Below, one piece after another: positions 9,001 to 13,245 of a stretch of DNA of 13,245 nt. The number at the start of each line of letters is the position of its first letter. Position 1 is the first letter of the stretch. The notes under the pieces are model-generated. The model saw only the letters and a program-made list of their open reading frames with translations. It was not told the DNA's origin and searched no databases. This DNA comes from G020354945 sp964570585 (lineage in GTDB: Bacteria; Omnitrophota; Gorgyraeia; JABMRG01; JAFGKX01), in assembly GCA_964570585.1 (NCBI GenBank), contig CAZMYR010000045.1:1-13245 (forward strand), given 5' to 3'. The translations under genes were made by a program, and so were the position numbers.

Positions 9001-12000
9001 AACCTTGCCCCTTCTTCCTTGTCCTCATAGGTTCCCCACCATTCTTTTTCATAATCTCCTGTGGCTTCTCTATGACCGGTCTCTATGTAATGGGTAGCTC
9101 TGTTGTGGGAATCCCAGGCATCGATGGTTCTTGAGAAAGAATAGTAAGCGGCTTGATTTGGGTCTATATCAGTTAAGGTGAGTTTGTAACCTTTTTCATC
9201 AAATATGGTGCCTTCAAAATCTGTATACCCTTCTTCTTCAAAATATAGAAGTTTATGTCCGTCATAGCGGGCATTGTGCCAGTAGCTTACAGAACCTGCG
9301 TCTATTTTAATTTCGCCTGTTACGGGTTCTGAATGGATACGATAAAATGAGGTCAAATTGCCCTGTTCATCATATTCTGAGCCTGCTATATGGTCGGTTA
9401 TGGTGTTTCCATCCTCATCTGTATAGGTATCTGTGTAGGAGGTAACATTGCCGGCTGGGCCTGTAATTATGTCGGTGCGGGTTACAGTCCTGGATATGCC
9501 ATTCTTTAATATATTATCCACCATCACTAGCACGGTGTCTTTAGTCTCAGGCCTCTCTATATCTATTCCCTCTATCAAGGTGATATTGCCCTGTGAATCC
9601 CTCTGGATATTTACCGCTTCTGCTGTAATTGTCCCGTCATCAGCTATATTAAATATATAAGTTTTATCCTGCTCACCTTCCTTAAATGAGAATATGTCTG
9701 CTACAATTAATGCCTTCTGGGTAAGTATGTTTGAGGAGGTATCAAATAAGGCCATGGTATCCTTTGCATAGCCTTCGGCAACAGTAGCAAAATCTTCCTC
9801 TTTGCTTGTCTGACCATAATTGGAGGCAAAATCAGCTACTTGTTTTGAGAAGGCATTAAAAAGGGCAAATCTTGCTCTTTTAACAGTATTTAATATGGTA
9901 TTTTTGGTAAAATCTACCAGGTGGGCAACTTCATGGAATATGGTGGCAGCCCATTTCTGGATGGAGTATTTTACAGCATCTTCAACTGTCCTGGCTATCA
10001 GGCTGGCTGTGGTTAAGAAACTGTCTATTGAATATTTAACCCTTGCCCTTACTAAATCCTTCAGGTTCCAGAAGAAGTTAATCTCACCTTCCTTAGTGGC
10101 CTCAGCCATAACACCCTTCTCAGGCTGATTATCAACTCCTAAAAAGCTAAGACCTTTTATAAGCTCAATCATCGGCTTGGGAAGGACCTTAAATACATTA
10201 TCTAAAAGCCACAAACCTATTTGCGAAAATGCACCGAATATGTCAATGCCATAGGTTTGTTTTATGGATTCTGGTGTTATGTTTTCATCCCGGGAGAGTT
10301 TTTTAATTTGCTCTTCTATCTTTTGCTCTACCTCATCCGGTAATTCGCCTTCTTCCGGAAGTTCTAAGCCGGTATCCTGATACCACCTGTTTAATGAAAT
10401 TATTGCCGCCTGTAGAGGAGTAAGAAGTATAGCAAATACTATATCAAAAATATTTATGGGGTTTCTATCAACACCATTTATAGAGGTCCGCAGATGAGCT
10501 TGGTCAGATTGTATGTCCAATTCATTTTCGACATTGACATCTGCATCTTCTAAATCAGGCGAATAATGAATATCGCAGTTTATCAATAGGCCTTCTGAAT
10601 AGGCCTTCTCAAACCTTTCATAAGCGTGGGTTACCGCCGTGCCCGCATACTGGCTGTTTGAGTAGGTGGTGGTTGTTGTCGAGTCAATAACCTGGTTATA
10701 GCTATCGAAATTCTTTGATTCTGTTACAGTCTTTACTGCTCCAGAAAGGTCAAAGCTCTGAGATATTCTCTCGCTGTGTGAAATATAGGCCTTATTATTG
10801 CTTTCCTTTATGGAATATGTATTAGAAACCGTATTAAACGAGAGGGCTTCCCCATCTTCATTATAATTATAGCTATAAAAATGTAATATTTTGCCCCTGC
10901 TATCATCATCTGCCGATGAATAATAAGAAGCGGAATATGATGTTATAACACCAGGGTCAGATTTATTTATCTGGCGGGAATAATACATAACATATTCATC
11001 AGGCTCATCATGCGATGCCTGTTTTATCTGCCAGGTAAGTATATCCTGATTATGTATAATGCCGGATTCATCTGCAGGCAGGTTTGTTTCATCGAGATTT
11101 CTAGCAGTTATTATATTATCTACATATGATGTTACGTCTGCATCAGTGTTTGAAGTATCATAAAGGGCTATTTTCTCAGGATTTGAAACTGCCAGTTTCA
11201 ACGAGGATGTTAAAAGGGCGCTATTAGCCGTTAATATATCGGCTTCGTCTTCATATAATGAAACTGATATTGTTACGCCTCCTTCTTTGTCTGTGTCAAA
11301 GCTGTAAGAGGAGATACGTTTTGAGCCCTCGTATTCATTTATGGTAAGGGCTACCCTTTCATCTGGTGAGCTGTCTTGATAATGTCGGATGGTTTCTGAA
11401 CGGATGAGTTTCGAACCGCGGTAAGTATTGGTTTTGGTATCAGTATGAACAAGGATGTCATTTACATAATATTTGGTTACTTGTTCCTTTATCCTGTATC
11501 CGCTTCGTTTCGTTATCTCTGTTTCGTATCTTTTGGTATAGGTTGCAGTTATATCGGTTTCGCTTATTGAAGTTATACCCTCAGGAAGCTCTCCAGCAAG
11601 AACGCCTTCTGCTTCTATTGTGGTTTTTACTTTATAGCTTTTACCTTCGTATATTCTCCGGGTCTTTCTAACCTCGCCTGTTTCATCTATTGAATATGCA
11701 GTAGATATTTTGTTGCCATCCTGTTCAGTATTGAATGTAGCGGCAATTTCCCAGGAATTGTTGTAATGATGGTTTAAAGTAACCGAAGATTCAAATTTGC
11801 CTTTTTCATCATATTTGGATACAGATTCTGTATATTCATTTTCATTATAGGTACCGTCTTCTAATTTCGAAAGGCGATTTGAATAACGCTCTCCTATCTT
11901 ATCACCGTCGTAGGCATTTTCTGCCAAGGAGACAACTTTATCATTTCCATCAACGGCTCCGTCATTATTCACATCAAAGTCAACCCCAAAGCCTACCGGG

Positions 12001-13245
12001 TTTCCATTAAGGATGCAGGTTGTGTAACTTCTCGATAGTCTGCCTTCGTCATTGTATTCATTATGAGTTGCCTCCAGCGCCTCATATTCTATTGCTTCTT
12101 GAGCATCGTATCTTTTCCTGGTAACTGTCTTACTCTCTAACTTACCTTCTAATTTTTCATTGCTGTCATCATAGTATTGGTATGCGGTAATTTCTTCTTG
12201 CCTTGTTCCGTCTGAGTTATAGGTTATTTTTGAATGATAAGCTATTTTTCTATCCTGGCCTGCTGAGGTTAATTCACCATCTCCATTTATATCCTCCCCA
12301 TCATCCAAAGTACCATCTCCATTTATATCCTCCCCATCATCCAAAGTACCATTTTCATTTAAATCCTCCCCATCATCCAAAGTACCATTTTCATTTAAAT
12401 CCTCATTATAAACTGTAATATCGACTGTCACTGTGCCGTCTGCGCTTAAGTTCTCTTTTTCGGCCCAGGCAAGCTTGCCTTCATCGGTATAGGCTCTCTC
12501 TTCATGAGAGTAGCTTTGCTCCAAAAGTGTTCCGGTCTTATCATGCTTCTGATATTCAGTGCGTGAATATATAAGTTTCCCATTTTCATTGTAGCGCTTT
12601 GCGGTTTCCTTTATTGCTGTGGTTTCAAGGTGCGCGTCTAAATTGTCTACTCCGGATAATGAGATATCAAAAAGAATATCGCCAGGTGCAATATTTACTA
12701 CTATTTGCTTATTAACATCATCCCATATGCTGGTTGCCAAATAAGCAAACGTGCCACTGCGCTTCTGTATCTCTAATTGGTTTATGATATTTTCTGCGTC
12801 TTCCTTTGAAAAATGATAAGCAGCGGTGGTAGTCTTTGTATCTGTTACATAGCGGGTTGGTTTACCGTTTTTATCAAGAGCATACACCTTTTCAGTCACG
12901 GTCTCGGTTATATCGCCTTCTTCTGACACTGATATAGCTATTGTCTTTACTATGCTTCCTTTCTCATTATAGATGTTGTGGGTAGAGCGATAAGAAACTG
13001 CATCAAAGGTTAGTACAGCTTTATCAAATTCATCTATGTAAAGCAGGTCATCATCTAATGAACCTATGACAGCGGTCTTCTGGACTTCTAAGGCAGTGAC
13101 AATATCAGATACTGATGTTGTATCTTTATCGGTTATGCTGTATGTGTTGGTTAATGTGGAAGAGAGGACCCTTCTGCCTCTTCCGTCTATCTCTTGATAA
13201 GTGTATTCATTTATGGTTTCATTTACCTCGCCGTTTTCTGGTACT
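1..13245 (-). CDS. Giant YD/RHS-like repeat protein with embedded metallopeptidase-like domain (partial at both ends)
   Basis: One minus-strand frame (plus-strand triplets starting at positions divisible by 3) is open for 4,414 codons with no stop, and both start and stop lie outside the window. The translation is dominated by tyrosine-aspartate motifs (YDxxGR, YNxLGQ, YDDQNR) followed by short beta-strand-like stretches, as in RHS/YD-repeat proteins. Runs of Thr are common, Cys is very rare (about eight codons) and hydrophobic helices are nearly absent, which fits an exported beta-rich protein. Non-repeat parts are a duplicated module (residues 44-82 and 146-187), EF-hand-type loops (282-329 and 424-435) and a helix-rich HExxH block (about 865-1271). 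Residues 2945-2978 fall in the N run. No signal peptide or anchor can be assessed because the ends are missing. It is far longer than typical RHS proteins (about 1,400-1,600 residues). The YD-like nature is secure; role and localisation are inferred. Adhesin, predatory effector or cell-surface stalk are all possible. Confidence 0.93.
63..110 (-). repeat. 24-nt local duplication within one 195-nt unit
   Basis: The unit between Gly codons 24 and 243 is 219 nt long, 24 nt more than its neighbours. The excess is an imperfect tandem copy: GPGFYYEP (87-110) followed by GAGFYKFT (63-86), where other units have GPGLDKTT only once. The frame is kept and the change lies in the loop between motifs. Confidence 0.7.
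1830..3600 (-). repeat. Degenerate YD-like repeats between the two regular arrays
   Basis: The frame stays open and YD-like motifs remain (for example YNNFGQLLSY, YDYKRRTTGYSE, YDSAGRITAYND, YSDLGLMTSYDE), but copies are diverged and no long DNA identity is visible. Typical strand ends such as TVxTxxD and TTTR link successive motifs. It separates the 387-nt array from the 195-nt array, so those two arrays expanded independently. No catalytic motif was seen. Confidence 0.7.
4312..4411. other. Assembly gap (exactly 100 N)
   Basis: The run is exactly 100 N, the conventional placeholder for a gap of unknown size. Both flanks carry the same 387-nt-family repeat: 4257-4311 matches 4500-4554. The reading frame happens to be kept across 100 N. 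The spacing of the YSDL anchors across the gap is 243 nt, where the array predicts 384-387 or 771. The true missing length is therefore probably about 244 or 628 nt. Confidence 0.97.
4412..4586 (-). repeat. Exact 175-nt repeat, copy 1 (copy 2 at 5183-5357)
   Basis: Positions 4412-4586 are identical, base for base as I read them, to 5183-5357, an offset of 771 nt (257 codons). Copy 1 starts at the first base after the N run, so the identity may extend into the gap. Base-perfect identity, including third codon positions, in an otherwise diverged protein points to very recent duplication, gene conversion or an assembly artefact. It encodes the YDDQNRIIYIKNQIHESG to VDEDKT part of the 129-residue unit. 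Confidence 0.9.
5183..5357 (-). repeat. Exact 175-nt repeat, copy 2 (copy 1 at 4412-4586)
   Basis: This is the second copy of the segment at 4412-4586. Identity ends at 5357 on the right, where the two copies diverge (AGGTTC here, CTTTAT in copy 1). It sits fully inside resolved sequence and is therefore the better template for what is missing in the gap next to copy 1. Confidence 0.9.
6330..8400 (-). repeat. Degenerate YD-like repeats
   Basis: YD-like motifs recur but are diverged: YNSLGLLSSYEQT, YNAMNQLVVYKQ, YDEFNREESYT, YDTLGRIKNSV and LDSFGRVNSYQQT. Many units end in HETG or HKSGTG linkers, a feature shared with the regular arrays further toward the C-terminus. Spacing between motifs alternates between about 30 and 35 residues, an early form of the two-motif 65-residue unit. 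Residues coded near 8160-8300 form an insertion with GEYPAYFIGEPVS and YLGRNSDSTAG in the strand order of the DNA. I see no enzymatic motif here. Confidence 0.7.
8400..9300 (-). repeat. Trp-rich YD-like repeats, about 30-residue period
   Basis: This stretch has repeats of the form [DE]WxGTYDxxGRL, for example DWEGTYDGKDRL, EWWGTYEDKEGARL, DWYGSYNNLGQLKS and the variant DFEGTIFDEKGYKL. Aromatic anchors sit at codons 8763, 8853, 8940, 9039, 9114, 9216 and 9279, about 63-102 nt apart. Trp is rare in the C-terminal arrays, so this is a distinct subclass. It follows directly after the metallopeptidase-like block in protein order and may pack against it. The DNA copies are diverged, so the array is old. 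Confidence 0.6.
9921..9935 (-). other. HEVAH zinc-binding motif
   Basis: Residues 1104-1108 are HEVAH in the helical context ATIFHEVAHLVDF. Hydrophobic residues sit before and after the motif, as expected for a zincin active-site helix. His1104 and His1108 would bind zinc, and Glu1105 would be the catalytic base. The candidate third ligand is Glu1149 or Glu1150 in EEDFATVAEG (codons 9795-9800), or Glu1157 (codon 9774-9776). Confidence 0.65.
10392..10451 (-). other. Hydrophobic segment, possible membrane or buried helix
   Basis: Residues 932-951 (IFDIVFAILLTPLQAAIISL) are the most hydrophobic 20-residue stretch I noticed in the window. One Asp lies near its start and a Pro in its middle. It lies about 150 residues before the HExxH and is followed by NRWY, a typical interfacial end. 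It could be a membrane-active helix that helps deliver the peptidase-like domain, or a buried core helix. The sequence does not decide between these. Confidence 0.4.
11940..11975 (-). other. Single dockerin/EF-type calcium loop
   Basis: Residues 424-435 read DVNNDGAVDGND, a dockerin-like or EF-hand loop with Asp or Asn at positions 1, 3, 5, 9 and 12, Gly at 6 and Val at 8. It follows PVGFGVDF and leads into KVVSLAENAYDGDK. Only one loop is visible, without the second loop and helix that make a true dockerin. I therefore call it a calcium-binding loop and do not claim a cohesin-binding dockerin. It lies about 95 residues C-terminal to the tandem array, in the same part of the protein. Confidence 0.6.
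12258..12401 (-). repeat. Four tandem 36-nt repeats encoding EF-hand-type calcium loops
   Basis: Residues 282-329 are four back-to-back 12-residue loops in N to C order: DLNENGTLDDGE twice, DINGDGTLDDGE, and DINGDGELTSAG. Loops 1-3 match the canonical EF-hand calcium loop, with acidic or Asn ligands at positions 1, 3, 5 and 9, Gly at 6, an aliphatic residue at 8 and Glu at 12. The fourth has lost the position-12 Glu. The DNA period is exactly 36 nt (Gly codons at 12384, 12348, 12312, 12276). The first two copies are almost identical, so the array expanded recently. No flanking EF helices are present, so this resembles the helix-free calcium loops of exported proteins more than calmodulin. Likely role: calcium-dependent stiffening of a linker. 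Confidence 0.85.
12684..12809 (-). other. Non-YD module, copy B (LEIQK ... WDDVNKQIVVNI)
   Basis: Residues 146-187 carry SKEDAENIINQLEIQK, a variable stretch with TFAYLATSI, and then WDDVNKQIVVNIAP. The parallel with copy A upstream (LEVQK, then IDEFDKAVLTF) suggests an old internal duplication of about 40 residues. YD-like repeats resume on both sides (YALDKNGKPTRYV before, KRYNENGKLIYS after). The family is unknown to me, and the homology of the two copies rests on comparison by eye. Confidence 0.5.
12999..13115 (-). other. Non-YD module, copy A (LEVQK ... IDEFDKAVLTF)
   Basis: Residues 44-82 interrupt the YD-like repeats with a segment that contains SDIVTALEVQK, then about ten variable residues, then LLYIDEFDKAVLTF. 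It resembles residues 146-187 in the order and type of residues: a helix-like start, LE[VI]QK, and an acidic turn followed by a Lys and a beta-like hydrophobic end. I do not recognise the family. It could be a small alpha/beta domain inserted in the beta repeats. Confidence 0.5.

Larger units (their letters stand above)
9430..10650 (-). other. Embedded non-repetitive helix-rich domain with HExxH, putative zinc metallopeptidase (gluzincin-like)
   Basis: Residues about 865-1271 break the YD pattern completely. In order they hold an acidic stretch (residues about 880-910), a hydrophobic segment (932-951), a Pro/Glu-rich linker, amphipathic helices with FGAFSQIGLWLLDNVFKVL, and then WAATIFHEVAHLVDFTKN. 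About 42 residues past the second His comes EEDFATVAEGYAKD. HExxHxxD followed by an E-D-F-A segment is the arrangement seen in several gluzincins of the lethal-factor-like type, where the later Glu is the third zinc ligand. Tandem YD-like repeats resume at SEYDEQGNLTSFY. It would be a protease held inside the repeat scaffold, not at the C-terminus as in RHS toxins. The block and motif are seen; zinc binding and catalysis are inferred. A chance or inactive HExxH in a helical spacer is the alternative. Confidence 0.6.
10650..13245 (-). other. N-terminal-side irregular YD-like beta-repeat region
   Basis: Residues 1 to about 865 read as imperfect YD-like repeats, with motifs such as YNENGKLIYS, YNDEGRLSRSY, YDEKGKFESS and EYEGSKRISSY. 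Each is followed by an alternating polar and aliphatic stretch, and many end in TxTxxY. Spacing is irregular, unlike the regular arrays nearer the C-terminal side. The DNA copies have diverged enough that I see no long exact repeats apart from the 36-nt calcium-loop array. Lys, Glu, Asp and Thr are abundant. Insertions between repeats hold the duplicated LE[VI]QK module and the calcium loops described separately. The region ends in a TTTTTYSNSQYAG segment just before the non-repetitive block. It is probably extended beta structure; the function is unknown. Confidence 0.75.

Noticed and set aside
9430..10650. A separate gene (the metallopeptidase-like block) inserted between two repeat genes.
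   Set aside because: The frame is open through both borders with no stop and no start with a ribosome binding site, so it is a domain of the same protein.
12203..12418. Plus-strand His/Pro-rich repeat (PPHHPKYH) resembling a metal-binding peptide.
   Set aside because: It is the antisense image of the 36-nt repeat coding EF-hand-type loops on the minus strand, which matches a known motif position by position.
1..13245. tRNA, rRNA, riboswitch, promoter or terminator signals.
   Set aside because: The entire window is protein-coding on one strand, and I saw no cloverleaf, conserved rRNA stretch or stem-loop followed by a T run that stands apart from the coding repeats.

Overview
The window is the interior of one giant coding sequence on the minus strand. 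In the frame whose codons occupy plus-strand triplets 3-5 to 13242-13244, I read all 4,414 codons by hand and found no stop on either side of a 100-base run of N (4312-4411). The frame is also the same on both sides of that run. Neither the start nor the stop of the gene is inside the window, and there is no intergenic DNA, RNA gene, promoter, terminator or second gene that I can support. Open frames on the plus strand are shadows of the repetitive minus-strand gene. The protein's N-terminal side lies at high coordinates. Residue numbers below count from the right edge, with residue 1 at 13242-13244.

The protein is a very long, Thr-, Tyr- and acid-rich, Cys-poor repeat protein of YD/RHS-like character (motifs such as YDxxGR and YNxLGQ, each followed by a beta-strand-like segment). 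Going N to C it has: (1) about 865 residues of irregular YD-like beta repeats (10,650-13,245), carrying a duplicated non-YD module, four tandem 12-residue EF-hand-type calcium loops and a further dockerin-like calcium loop; (2) a non-repetitive, helix-rich block of about 400 residues (9,430-10,650) containing a hydrophobic stretch and HEVAH, with an EEDFATVAEGYA segment about 42 residues later, which together look like a gluzincin-type zinc metallopeptidase; (3) a Trp-rich YD subclass (8,400-9,300); (4) degenerate YD repeats (6,330-8,400); (5) a higher-order array with a 129-residue (387 nt) doublet, alternating to give a 771-nt quadruplet with long exact DNA repeats, which contains the assembly gap (3,600-6,330); (6) another degenerate stretch (1,830-3,600); (7) a regular array with a 65-residue (195 nt) period (1-1,830).

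The organism cannot be fixed from one gene. A giant open frame of this kind, in moderately AT-rich DNA scaffolded over a repeat, fits an uncultivated bacterium known from metagenomes. Omnitrophota are a good candidate, since giant genes are reported there, but that is an inference. A working model is a secreted or surface giant protein in which calcium-stabilised beta repeats form a stalk or shell around an embedded metallopeptidase. Only the repeats, calcium loops and HExxH motif are seen directly; the rest is inference.
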